A stretch of 64,000 bases of DNA. Source: Litoditis marina (Eukaryota > Nematoda > Chromadorea > Rhabditida > Rhabditidae). Positions 37,901 to 49,114 of the stretch are shown here, one piece after another (the first letter of the stretch is position 1; each line of letters starts with the position of its first letter). The DNA lies in contig OZ038434.1 in assembly GCA_964036275.1 (NCBI GenBank), positions 10,745,060-10,809,059 of the forward strand. The letters are read 5' to 3'. The translations under genes were made by a program, and so were the position numbers. Under the pieces are notes generated by a model that worked only from the letters and a program-made list of their open reading frames with translations, was not told the DNA's origin and made no database searches.

Positions 37901-40855
37901 AGGTTGGCTTCCATACTTTCGAACCGATTGAATTTTTCTAATTTGATCACATAGAACTTTTCTTCCATCTTTTAGCGGATATAGGCCAAATTTATGATCT
38001 TATTGATCCTTCTAGTTGTAATAAACGATTAATACTGGTGGATTGCGAGAAATCAAAACAGGGACATTATGGTAGTTGTTCACGTGGTCAATTCGAATCA
38101 ACTAAATTTTCAGGAAAATTTGTTTCTTGTTATTTGGTTTGTCCTATCTCTTCAACTTTTTTATTTATGCACCATGGGCGGTGAAAAAGGAAGTGCACAA
38201 TCTGCGGCTTCATACTGGACATGTGAGACAGACATCCTTTCATGTAACAGAAACATTGAATTAGGATTTGTCATTGAATTATGAGATCATTGATTTATTG
38301 ATACGTACAACGGCCGCTCTAAAAATGAGGTTCATTGTGATGTGTTTCAGTTTGAACCCGGAAGATTTTAGACAAAAATCAATATTTATGCTGTGTTTCA
38401 GTAGCAAACTACAACCAATTTTGGTGATTGCTGAGAATAAGATGGTAGAAGACTGAAATTCCCTTGCAATGTTGAAATTTATTATGAAAAATGAACTCTT
38501 CTCTCCCTTGTGAAGAATATCAAGACTTACTCGGTGCGAAAGCTATGTCCTAAAAAAATAGTTGTGCTTTTCCAGAAGGTAAACTTCCCTCTGAACGTGT
38601 GTCCGTACGTTGTATGTGACACAGTGAGGCCTGATTGGTTCATGGTCTACGAAGGTATTCGTGAACTAATCAGCAGAATATTCCCCTTTTTCCTAGTTGC
38701 ATTTTTGAATGCACGGATTCTCATCACTTATAGGTTGGTTATTTTGAACTTTTATCATGTTCAGGTGATGATGATTAGTACTTTCTTCTGAATCTCGTAA
38801 AACTCTCCGATTTTCGATGCGTGAGGTTGAAAGATAAGGTAGTTGAATATAGTGTCAGTCAATTGCACAGTCACGTTGAACGTGTCAAACACAGCAGATC
38901 TCAGAAACGTGCAACGAAAAGTGCACGATGCCTCATTAGAATGCAAACTACGTGACTATTCAATTCACTTCTAGTATAGTAATGATGAGTACATCATCGG
39001 GTTAATTTTTGAAAACAAATCAAACTTGATGATGCTACTTATTTCATTCTTAGCAGATCAGTCATATAGTTCAGACATGTGAAATAACAATTATGAGGTT
39101 ATGAGGTCAACTTTTCAGAAGCACGAAGAAAGAGCGAATGCAACGTATGGCCAATTCACAAAAACGATTCATGTTCGAAAAAAGCGAAAAGGTAGTTTGT
39201 TTGGTAACTTTAAATCAGATTTATGTATCGTCTAGTTTGACTGAGATACTCTATAAAAGTTTTAAACTCAGAGAGTATTCTTTATAAAAAGTGGTAGTTC
39301 AGACAAAAAGTAATTCCGAAAAACATTGGTTGATTACAAAAAATATCAGTAAAATGTGTCATTTCAATTTTGAACGTGTCATTTCAATCTTATTTTCACT
39401 TTTCCAGGAAGAAAAGCGTCTATTCGTTCTTTTGTTTGCCATTATCATCGTCTTCTTTCTGTGCACCATTCCCGCTGCTCCACTCACCATTTTGGTGGCC
39501 GACAAATATTCGAACAACTTCACATTTCAAGTGAGTTAGAACAGTTAAATATACACCTGAGATATAATTTGTTGATTGCTCAACGACTAAAAACTAAAAC
39601 AATAAATATTGCTCTAATCAGATGTGTTTGTAGTTTCATCGCACCGCGTCCTGACCGCCATTTTGGTATATTGCTAGATATCAAACTACAACTTAAACTT
39701 GTTCACTTCCGTCTTTAGCCTTGTTCGGAACACTTTGTGTTTGCTGTTCGCATTCGGAATACAACTCTTACTAATTTGAACACAGTCATTTATTGTAAAA
39801 TCAATCATTGTTTTTAGATTTTCCGGGCCGTCGTGAATTTGCTAGAGTTCACGAAATTCGCATTGAATTTCTATTTCTATTGCCTAATCAATCCCGATAT
39901 CCGACGTATTTGTGCCCACGTTATTCGATGTCAGAAAATGATTCGACCTCCTAGGGTCAAAGGGCAACCAACCACGCCTATTTCCCTATATACCAGGTAA
40001 GCTCAAAAGGACCTTTGAATACAACATTCTGACCCCATCTGCTGAGTTTGTAGTTTGAACCCTCTGCTCTCGAGCTATCGTTCGCAAATTAGTTTCATTC
40101 AACCTGAAGAAAGTCGTAAATTTCAAAATACTCGTCTGAAACATAAAGGAGGATAATGAGCATTGAAATTTGCCCACCTAACATATGACGTTCAAACAGT
40201 TGATCCTGCAGGTTATCTGTACAATTGACAGCCCAATTGAGGATTCTTCACAGTTTCAGATCAACTAAAAACTCCACCGTTCGCGGTCGAAACGGTTCGA
40301 GTCGAAGAAGCTCTCGCGGCGATGAAACTACACCGAGGTAGGTTCCGAATGAGAAGTTATGAGTAGAGTGTACACATGTTCACCAATACTATTTGCTATA
40401 TATTTTTTCTGTAATCTTCGAGAAGTTTACTTCCAGTTATACAATTTTGCCTAACCTAATTGTTTTCCAATTCATAAGCCAAAATGAACTCAGAGGTTCT
40501 CAGAGGGGTTCAACTGATGATGACCCCACCCTCTGAGAACAACACCAAAATCGTCTTGAATCAGGGTCGAAACGATTTTGAGTGGCACCTTTCACTGAGC
40601 ACATATTTTCATAATACACTAACAGTTTGTGTTGTACTCTCGATTGAGAAAAAGAAACAAAATTGTGAGCAAATGTGGAGAGATTGTGCAGGACTAGTAA
40701 CATTAGTCATCAAGATATGGTTATCATTACCAAATTATTCCAGACGAGAATCGAGTCGCAAGAACACCACGGCCCAGGCTGAGGCTCTTCTGGACAAACT
40801 GACTGTCATCAGGGAAACTGAGAGTGGCACCAGCGACACCGGGGAACGAATTTAG
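34926..40855 (+). CDS. divergent rhodopsin-class GPCR (peptide-receptor-like)
   Basis: This is a seven-helix receptor of 415 aa from 11 exons: 34926-35036, 35568-35711, 36794-36895, 37802-37902, 38114-38180, 38576-38733, 39119-39191, 39408-39530, 39818-39996, 40260-40337, 40744-40855 (1248 nt). The N-terminus has one glycosylation sequon (NQS). Landmarks: TM1 GIVGDVLTVITL with Asp55 at the usual Asn1.50; TM2 LAMTD with Asp84; TM3 disulfide Cys104; SQYMAVCRP (137-145) where D/ERY is expected; extracellular loop 2 with VCPYVVCD; TM6 CTIP (271-274) in place of CWxP; TM7 NFYFY (310-314). The tail is Arg/Ser-rich (RRSSRG, RRESSRK), giving likely kinase sites. General shape is nearest FMRFamide/neuropeptide receptors; the ligand is unknown. 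The ATG lies 4 nt after TTTCCTACAG. The donor GCG|GTGAAA of exon 5 is weak. Confidence 0.85.
37170..37271. promoter_or_regulatory. paired double E-box in a GPCR intron
   Basis: CTCACGTGCGCTCACGTG occurs identically at 37170-37187 and 37254-37271, giving four CACGTG sites. CACGTG binds bHLH factors. Function here is inferred, not shown. Confidence 0.4.
37355..37537 (+). promoter_or_regulatory. possible intronic promoter (CCAAT-like plus TATA)
   Basis: GATTGGCCGC (reverse CCAAT) is followed by CCTATATAGCC near 37373-37383, about 100 bp after the double E-boxes. An ATG at 37436 opens a 32-codon frame, and a strong donor GTGAGTTA follows at 37538. This could be an alternative first exon splicing to the GPCR exon at 37802. 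It is speculative. Confidence 0.25.
38848..38978 (-). mobile_element. MITE family A, copy 5 (reverse)
   Basis: This is the reverse orientation, from TATAGTGTCAGTCAATTGC to CACTTCTAGTATA. It lies in the GPCR intron 38734-39118. Confidence 0.7.
39624..39692. repeat. family C short palindromic element
   Basis: GTGTTTGTAGTTTCATC on the left is mirrored by GATATCAAACTACAAC on the right. It lies in the GPCR intron 39531-39817. Confidence 0.65.
40508..40604 (+). repeat. stem-loop repeat family B, copy 4 (AT stem variant)
   Basis: AAAATCGT - TTGAATCAGGGTC - ACGATTTT replaces the AAAACCGT/ACGGTTTT stem of the 5-6 kb copies, with both sides of the stem changed together. It shares the left flank GATGATGACCC and CCCTCTGAGAA with the copy at 4903. 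It lies in the last GPCR intron. Confidence 0.7.
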
Positions 40856-42368
40856 TATTTCAGTCCGAGACAGCAACGCGTATTCAGGAAGCGCATTCAG
40901 GAACATCCCGGAAATTTGATCCCCACCGGCGTCTCCTCAAACACGCGCTATTTCTTCGATCTTACACCTCTCTGGGATAGAAGTTTCTTAAATTCTTGCG
41001 CGAAGCTCGAGACACAGAATGTGATCAAACTGCCGACATGTTCTAGTATACTTATTGAGGAGTAGATTAACGAGTATTTCTCGATTAAAAATTTGGGTGA
41101 AATTTTGCCATGTTTCACTATAGGTTCCCCGATGTTCATTTTGGCTGCCCCACATCATTCACAATAGTGGTTGTGCAATTTATCTTCACAAGTTCTCAGA
41201 TGGTGATGTGTTGAAAATGATTCACGTGACAATTTATCAGACTAAGTTCGAAAATGAGATAAACCATGTGATTCAAACTTTGCTACGACTTATTTCAATA
41301 TATTGAAGAGCAAAATCATCGAACGGAATCACAAAGCCATACAATTCTCTTCAATCAAATCTTAAAGTAGGACGATTATTTGGACCAATCCCGTGCCAAC
41401 GGTCCTTTAAACTGCAATTGAAACATGTATTGCGGTCTAAAGGACTGAAGCGTTAGGATCGGTTCAAATAATCGTTCTTCTTTAACTCTCTTCACGGAAA
41501 TTATGTTGTTTTGTTTGTCATGGAAGGTGGGCAGAATCGAAACCTAATTCGGCAAGCAACTTGCTCTATATAGTTAACGCCAACCGCAGAGCGGCCGCGA
41601 CTGAACTAGTAACTTGGCCCAATCACCATAATATGATATTTCCTCGAAGTTTGACTAAATTCCCTTTTGCCCACCTTTAAAGAGACCGTTTTTCTTGAGT
41701 GTGGAGGTTTGAGCTGGCTAATACCTTGTGAACATTAAAAATCATGTTGGCCTCATTTTCGCTCCGTAATCGAAACTCCTAACTCGAAACAGAATGTATG
41801 ACTTCTTGTTTTTGTAAAAGTTACATGCATTACGTATTATAGAGGTACGGTCCCTTCAAACGCAAACATTTCTCTGTCGTGCGTCATTCCACAAATCAGT
41901 ATGTTCATTTTGTTTTGTTCTTGCCCATATTTTGTTCTGCGGGTCCCAACATATAAATCTCAGTCGAATCTTTGTTCTGCTCCGAAGAAAACTTCACAAA
42001 CTTTGTGAATAGTTTGCACACGCTTCCAAACACACACGTAAAAAACGATTTACGTAAAAGTCACTGGGTTTCGTTTGGATTTACTTGACCTGGCTCAAAG
42101 GTCGTTATTTTGGATAGTTGGATTTTTCACAAATTCAGTTTTACTCGATGTAATACATTACAAATCAGATATTCAGAAGCTCAAAAACATTAAAATGTAC
42201 AACTGGGAAAAGTAATGGATACCAAATACAAACAATTTTAGATTGAATTTCAATTAGTTTAGCATGTTGGGAATAATTGCATGTATATGTAGAACAAATT
42301 AAAGTTAATCAAGTTTCACATTTATCAATCCGTGACGAGCTGACGAGGAATCATCCTTGTTCTCTGTC
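40856..42368. other. intergenic between convergent genes
   Basis: This region lies between the GPCR 3' end and the 3' end of the minus-strand small-peptide gene. Apart from the palindromic element at 41364-41483, no gene or clear repeat was seen. Confidence 0.45.
41364..41483. mobile_element. palindromic element (~120 bp)
   Basis: The whole element is an imperfect inverted repeat. It starts AAAGTAGGACGATTATTTG and ends CAAATAATCGTTCTTCTTT, with a centre near CAATTGAAACATGTATTG. No coding frame. Confidence 0.75.
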
Positions 42369-43104
42369 CTAGTTGAACAGTTGCCCTGCAAATGGCTCAG
42401 TAGTCGTCTTCACAGAGAAATTTAATGGTTCCTTAGAGCTTTATAACAAGGTGGCCAGAGTGAAACTTCGTTTATCTTTTGACAGTTTCCAATAATAAGA
42501 TAAATAAGAAACATAACTTACCTAGTAGTCCTGGGGTTACGTGTGGAGCTGCTGCTGAAATTACAAGGTTCTTTTTCTTCTAAACGATGCGAGTTATATT
42601 CGGGACAAGGTGTTTCGTTATATATTATCCTTATGCTGCTTTATGTAGATTTTTTTTTGTTTTTGTTTTCGCACCTCTTTTATAGTTCTTGTCCACATAC
42701 CTCTTTCTCCTTGACGAATACCGATTCTCGACTCAGCCCCTCGAGCAACACGGTGGGCCACTACAACGATACAAGTTATGATGGAACTACGTTACAACGG
42801 TCGGCCAATGTCTAGAGTACAGTACAGCATGCACAGTACCGAGTATAAAACATACTGTTCAAGAGAAACCTTTCACGATCAAAATATTACTTTTAAAAAA
42901 ATTCGGTAAAAATGGAAAACTGATTTGAAACTTTGAGAAGTCTCAAAAGGAATCAACAAGTTATGCGAATTTTAGAACTGGTTTGGAAATGTTTGAGAGC
43001 GTGAATAACCAAAGAACCTCACCTCCGGAATGACGAACTTTTCCCATACTCTTAGAAGAGGCTAGAACACCGATAACACAGAGAAACAAGAGAAAGAGTC
43101 GCAT
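42369..43104 (-). CDS. predicted small secreted peptide precursor (63 aa)
   Basis: The product was not recognised. Exons, 5' to 3', are 43104-43023, 42760-42701, 42554-42522 and 42385-42369. Phases are 1/1/1 and the total is 192 nt including TAG. The first exon encodes a clear signal peptide (MRLFLLFLCVIGVLA then SSKS). The predicted mature part of about 45 residues has no Cys, is Arg-rich, and ends in PGLLGQLFN. Donors are GTGAGG, GTATGT and GTAAGT. Acceptors are GTTGTAG, AATTTCAG and TTTGCAG. The ATG lies 13 nt after the acceptor TTTCTTCCAG. It sits between two larger genes, with no sign of sharing their transcripts. It could be a neuropeptide or cationic secreted peptide; no classical KR cleavage sites are seen. 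Short exons make the model uncertain. Confidence 0.5.
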
Positions 43105-44315
43105 TCTAATCGTTTCGCTGGAAGAAAACTATCATGCCAATTTATTCACAAACAAGGCAAATATGAAATTAGGTACATACACAATTTTTTCATAAGAATA
43201 TTGACAGGTTGACCGCTTTTTTATTGTGGAGTACAAATTGTGAAGTCATATTTCAGGTTCAGAAAGTGTGAAGTCATATGTTCATGTTAAACTTGGAAGC
43301 CTCTCATGCGTTCGAAATATCTAGATATTTACAAGATACACAAACTATACAACTTTCAGTGTTATGGATGGTGGAAATACTATGATCTAACTGTTGTACT
43401 CATTCCGAACAGTTAGTATCAGTATCTAAGTGCATCATTTTATAGCGCAGTTACTGGAACGCGTTTGGTTATTTTTGAGAGAAAAATGAACCCGTTTTTG
43501 CTATCGCATGACCGGGTAATGTAACCAACAAGTTTAGTAATAGGAAAAACACTTGGTTTCAACTGATTGCTCAAACATCTGTCTTTCCCAAAAATATGGG
43601 ATCGGTCCCTTTAGAAACGCTCGACTTTTAATGAAATAGTTTAAAGAATTGTCAAAAAAAAATATAATACACCAAAAAATAATGTAAACGTGTACGAGCG
43701 GACATTTATTATTCTTGCTTCCAATCACTGCCAATGGAGATTACGAACTTGTTATAGCTGTAAGTTAACATATTTGATGTTATAATAGAGTTTCGAAGTT
43801 CAATAACATCGTTGTGAAAAAAAAAACATAAACATAATTTCATGAACACAAAACGTACAGTAAAATAGCTGTTGAGATCAATATATTATATCCCAATTCA
43901 GAACGACAGTTTTCAGAATAAACATAGTCTTGTAACAAACTGGGATCACAAACACAGTTAAACAAAACATTTGAGAATTAGTCAGTAGTTACAATTCTAT
44001 ACACCATTAGAGATTAGAATGATTTTATCAAACGGTTTACAAAAGGGTTACAAAGCAATGACAACAGTTCAAATAGAATGATTTGAAAAAAACAGGACAA
44101 CTTGTTCATAGTTTGTCAAACTAATTTTTTTGTTACAGCGTGCTCTGAGTGAAAACGTGAAAATCTTTTTTTCTCACAAGTAGATAAACTGTCAATAGAT
44201 TTACCACTTACTCACAGCAGCGTTTTTTACAGGTTAAAGATAACACATTTTATACTGATTGAGCGTAACTGAATTATTACGTCATGAGATGTTGATCTTG
44301 AGTGTTGATTGGTAA

Positions 44316-46827
44316 TTATTGATTCATAACCTTTGATCTTTTCTTTTCAGCGGGGAAAATGAAGAACATGGCCAACAGAGAACCATCCATGCAGAAGAAT
44401 ATCGTGTTTGCTAACTGAAAAAGTCATTTCAAAATAAAGCGCGATATTTAATTTAAATTTTTAAAACTATATCATCTGTTCAATAAGAGGTACGCGTAAC
44501 TTTGTTCAGAAGGTGAGTGTAACAAGTTATCCACTTTAAGTGGGCGCACAAGACTAAATCTCATAGGATGGAGAGAACGCTAGAAAATCGGTACGTATCA
44601 TCGTTCAAAAACCTTGAAAGTGACTATTTTTCATACTTGCGGTCGCACCAATCTTGTTTTGCTAGGTACAAAAGTAGACAAAGATCATACAGGTAAACAT
44701 GTGAGGGTAGATATAGGATTTGTCAAACCTTTGTCGACACCGTACCATCTTGTAAGGGGCGGGATTTGGCGAGGGACCAGCCAGTCTGTGTATCATTATA
44801 CACTATCTCAACCGCTGGCTAATAATCAACGACCGCTCGCCCCGCAACGCTCAATCAATCGAACCCTCTCCTGTCTTTATGGGAAAAATGGTGACTATAC
44901 AGACGATCAGTTTTACGTCAAAATGATTAGGACTATACCATCATGTAGAAGTCGTCAATGCCAACACTGTAGACGATGGCGTGTGCCTCCATGATCCACG
45001 TGAACGCCACGGGGGCCAACGGAACGAAGTCAATACATCGAGAGGACACGGCTTTGTACTGAAATATCGGATCTTTTTTGTGATGTTTCAAAACGTTATT
45101 TGCTTTTTTTACATTCAGTTTTCTCTCTTCACAATGTGGCGACTATGCCTGGTTCTCGTGTGCAATTGAAATCTAAAATAACTTCGCGATAGTATGTAAC
45201 TAATAAAAAATTGTATACTAGAAGTAAATTGAATAGTCACGTAAAGTTCAATGAGGCATCGTGCACTTTGTCATTGCACTTTTCTGAGTTTTGCTTAATT
45301 TTCACGTGACTATGCAGTTGACTAACACTATACGCATTCCCAAACGTTGTACTGTGTGCGTTGTATATCAACTATACCGCACAACACACTATCCTGGCGA
45401 GTGGTGAGAAGTTTACGAATAATACAAAACCACCACTCACAATCAAGTACGGACACACCATTGAACCGGCAATCTGAGCTCCAGACGCCAATTTCCCCGT
45501 GAACTATAAAGGCGAAGTTAAAATGTTTTTATAGGTTTGAATCAGCTACTCAATAAATATAATGTGATCACCAATAAATTATACAATCAAAATTGGACCT
45601 ATAGTACAGACCTATAGTATTGTTTTTGATCCGGGTAATATTCTTAAATTTGTAAATTTCTGTTCAAAAACGATTTACAGTGCCGAGTTTAATACTCCAA
45701 TCAATATCTTGTAAATCGTTTTTCAAAGTAGAAACGTTTACCTCTTTTCCGTCCTCCTCATTCATGTCAGAGATATAATAGAATAGACAGCATAAACTGA
45801 ATACAAGTGTTAGTACAATTCTAGTGAGACGCCTCTGAAAAAGATGGTTAATGAAAAATGTTCCTCTATGATCATTTCTTTTAGGAAAATTACGCTTGCG
45901 CGAAAACGTCGGCTTCTTCTTATTTCAATAATGTGTATGTATTTTTATACTAGAACATTTTTATTTCACAGCGCTTAGCAATTCACGTTTGCAGAAACGG
46001 GTTGATATTTCACTGTTCGTTCAAAATAAAAATTTAGGGTGAACACCAAACTGACCTTTCTTGTTCGATAGAAAATAAGTGTAAATAGAAATATAGTCTG
46101 CATGGTGACCGCGTAGGTCTGTAGTAGGATTAGTTTGGTGTCCCTCAGGAAAATGGAATACTGTAACCACAAGCTCGAGCTGAAAAATCAATGAAAAATT
46201 GAATAGTTGTCCTCTCTTTTCCCTCTATTATTTTCTCTCTTTTTTTGGCTTTGGACTAGAGAAAGCCCGTTATTTACAGCTAGTTGATTTTTTTTCGGTG
46301 ACATAAATAAAAAAATTGAACGTATATAAACGTAACTCACCCTACAACCGCACAAATATACGGTATACAGGTGTCACTGTCACTGCTCTGCCTATGGAAC
46401 CATTTATATACGGCCTGACTGAAAAGTAGAGAAGTATACGAGTAGCCAAATTCGAAATAGAAAAACTGAGTGTATACTGCATGAAAACTAACTGTAGCGA
46501 GTCTGAATATTTTATCATCAAAATAAACGCTTGCAAAAGAGTTTGCAACTTTTTATGATCGGTTTATCGTTATTATATTTCAAAAATGAAATATTATTGA
46601 CAAAAACACTATTTCCGGTTCAAATAGCGTAAATACGGACATAATATCACCCCGTGAATGAAAACTCTTTACATTCTTTGATTGTCAATAACTTGAACTC
46701 TTCTCAATTTAACTCACACTGGACTGGTAATAAGGGCGATCGCGTGTAATGCTGTTGATGTTAAAAACACGCTCCACACTATATTAGAGGTGTACATCGC
46801 AATCAAATTCGACAGAGAGAGCTCCAT
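44316..46827 (-). CDS. SWEET (MtN3/saliva, SLC50) sugar transporter
   Basis: This is a seven-helix facilitative sugar carrier made of two triple-helix bundles. Exons, 5' to 3', are 46827-46718, 46418-46341, 46179-46056, 45834-45742, 45503-45441, 45058-44939 and 44414-44316; 687 nt, 228 aa, normal size. Family signatures: SPVQAVYKWFHRQSS (SP then YK...R.S) near residue 35; VGSSLWLQYS (62-71); the second repeat with CPYLIYKAVSSRCIDFVPL (152-170); DDFYMMLAN, where Asn199 matches the conserved second-bundle Asn. The first-bundle Asn position appears to be Gln83 (LILLQTY). The tail EKKRSK is short and basic. The ATG lies 6 nt after TTTTTGTAG. Plasma-membrane or Golgi location is inferred from the family. 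The last intron contains the 44710-44899 repeat. Confidence 0.88.
44710..44899 (+). repeat. dispersed ~200-bp repeat (forward copy)
   Basis: It is inverted relative to 22021-22220. It lies in the last SWEET intron, ending about 40 bp from the donor of the 44939-45058 exon. Confidence 0.7.
45214..45332 (+). mobile_element. MITE family A, copy 6 (short)
   Basis: It runs from TATACTAGAAGTAAATTG to GACTAACACTATA, with small internal deletions relative to the others. It lies in the SWEET intron between exons 45441-45503 and 44939-45058. Confidence 0.7.
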
Positions 46828-47586
46828 TTCTAACTACAAAAACAAATATACTAGAAAGCAAAATAAATTTCACAGGCTGATGAGATAAGTGCGAAAGGCA
46901 AACACACTTCCCACTTAAACTAAACATTCAAAAATAGCTTGAAAAGACACATATACAACTTGAATATGAATAAACAATAGAGAGAAAAAAATATTATAAC
47001 GTAGTTAGTAGTTTCGTGACTGTTTTTTGAAAAGGGTACATTTGTATAGCCTAAAACAACGGAATGATTACTACCGATCAGAATCTGGAGAGCAATGAAT
47101 ATATGTGTTTTCAAGAAGTTGACAAGTTGGAACCAATTGATTAATTATGTAGGAATGTTAGACAAATATGGATTAAATCGAGGTGAACAAACGGAAATGT
47201 ACGTAATCGTGGTCGACATCAGCAGTCTACGGAGACGATCGATTTAAAAAGATCTTAGCACATTTAGAATGTATGTTGCTTGGTTTCTAACAAATAATGG
47301 GCCGCTGGTAAAAAAATTCTGTAGTATGTATGTCACGTGGTTTTTAACGAACAACGAGCTGCTAATGAATAAAAATATCCCAAACAGTGTTTATAGATCA
47401 AATATGGTTCCAATTGAAATGAACAGCATATGTGAATTATGAACGAGATGAAGACAACTGACGTTAGTATAAAAAAGCAGTCTGATAACCACTGTAAAAT
47501 ACTGTTATTTAGGGTAAGTCGGAAAAACAACAACTCGGGAAAGCCAGGAATAATTAGAAGGCGGCATATAGTTTTTTTTCCATTCC

Positions 47587-47781
47587 TACTGAGACTCCTA
47601 CACTAAGATTACAAAACTTTAGGCCTGTTTTAGTGACGTAAATATTATCAGAATTGTTTAAACTTTTCGCATTCGAATCTAATATAGAAAATAGTGTTCG
47701 AACTCTTTTTAGATTAAGTTTAAGTTTTCATTAGAAAACAACGGTTTAAAAATGCGAATGTATACTGTAGGAGTCTCAGTA
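47587..47781. mobile_element. MITE with perfect 16-bp terminal inverted repeats
   Basis: The left TACTGAGACTCCTACA is exactly mirrored by the right TGTAGGAGTCTCAGTA. The element is 195 bp, AT-rich inside and non-coding. Related sequence lies near 26055. Confidence 0.85.
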
Positions 47782-49070
47782 GGGAAGATGGCGACTACAC
47801 AATGGAAGCAACCTGTAACCTAAACGAAATATGCTGGAGCCCGTGTACAGGCATGTTGAACAGTTCCCAACCCTGCGTCTCTCGAACGAACTACTTCTAC
47901 ACTGCGAAATAGGGAGAAACACGAGATGTGCTTAGGGTAAGGAGGTTTTGAAGTGAATGATGAGAAACATCAGTGAACAATGAGCAAGTCCTATTGATGC
48001 ATATTGCAGTTTAACACGTTTTACTTTCGGATGAGAAGATCAGCTGAATGTCGTAACAGGTCTTGTAGTGGAACTAGCAACATTGGTCTAAGCCGTCCGG
48101 CTAGAAAATACTTGGAATCGCTTTTCGGCTCTACGAACCGGGTTTTATCGCTGTGGACCATCTTTTCCTCACCTGCCTGCCTGGAGGCCAAATAGCGGAA
48201 GCTTTCACGAACACGTGATAATATCTCTGATTATCTAGCCATTTGAAATGTGAAGGTGTCATCCTCTTTCTGTTAGCATTATCTGACGAATAAATTTGCT
48301 CAGATCAAGAGAGAAACGTTCGTTTACATTTTAAATGACACGGTTTCCAGACAATGTTCATGATACATGATGAAAATATATAAAAACGCCGAAAAATGAA
48401 AATGAGAATATATTAATACTATGGCCATAGAGATAGAGAAACGACTCGTTTCTGATCGATAGTGGTTACTACGTTCTCTGCGAGCAGAAGACTCTCAGTG
48501 GCCTGTATACTTTATCACATTCCCCGAAGCAATGTACCCAACAAATTTGGCATGAATTTTCCAGCCATGAAAAGATGATATCAACAGTGGTTGAAAGTCA
48601 TTGAAAACCACTCGAGTTTAGACATGAATCCGATTAGATCATTTGAGTTCAACCCGTTTTTCGCACTTCATCGGTATGAGTGCATGCTGCATGCAATCGA
48701 ATAGGGAGTTGTCTCAATTTCCCCTAATCTGATCTAATCTGAGAGACGAAAAGGCGAGTCCACAGAAAAGTGTACGCCCTTGAAGTGAGCCGCTTTATGA
48801 CACGGTGGAGCGCAGTTATGAAATATGTTGCAGGTGATATAACTCTAGCGTTTTACCTACTTTTTATCGTCATACTCTTCGGTAAAATCACCATGGGCCG
48901 CGGAAACATACATTGCGGTTCCGGTATGGAAACTTGTAGAAACCATTGCAAGAATATTGAATATCTAGCCTAGCGGAACTTTTTTCAGTTGAGTTATCAA
49001 CTTACAATGCTCGTGGGAAATGGTGAAAATTTGTTCTTCAAAACATCGCTATACAGTCATGGAACTGAGG

Positions 49071-49077
49071 TTTTATT
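49071..49077 (-). terminator. likely poly(A) signal of the upstream-paralogue gelsolin gene
   Basis: AATAAAA on the minus strand lies about 40 bp past the stop codon at 49115-49117. Confidence 0.45.
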
Positions 49078-49114
49078 ACAGAGGTATAATATGTTTGAGT
49101 GATATATAATTTAT

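Larger units (their letters stand above)
46828..49114. other. intergenic, SWEET 5' side to gelsolin 3' side
   Basis: It holds the element at 47587-47781. A GC-richer stretch at 48004-48195 is open on both strands but lacks convincing splice sites or similarity. A short frame at 48796-48972 is treated in the findings. Confidence 0.4.

Noticed and set aside
40513..40577. Hammerhead-ribozyme-like pieces (CTGATGA, GGGTCGAAAC, ATCGTC) in a family B repeat
   Set aside because: The required stems would cross each other, an extra base separates CTGATGA from its stem, and other copies read GTGATGA and TCAAAAC. Not a consistent core.
48004..48195. GC-richer stretch open on both strands
   Set aside because: No convincing splice sites or family match. 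The gelsolin last exon was found instead at 49115-49159.
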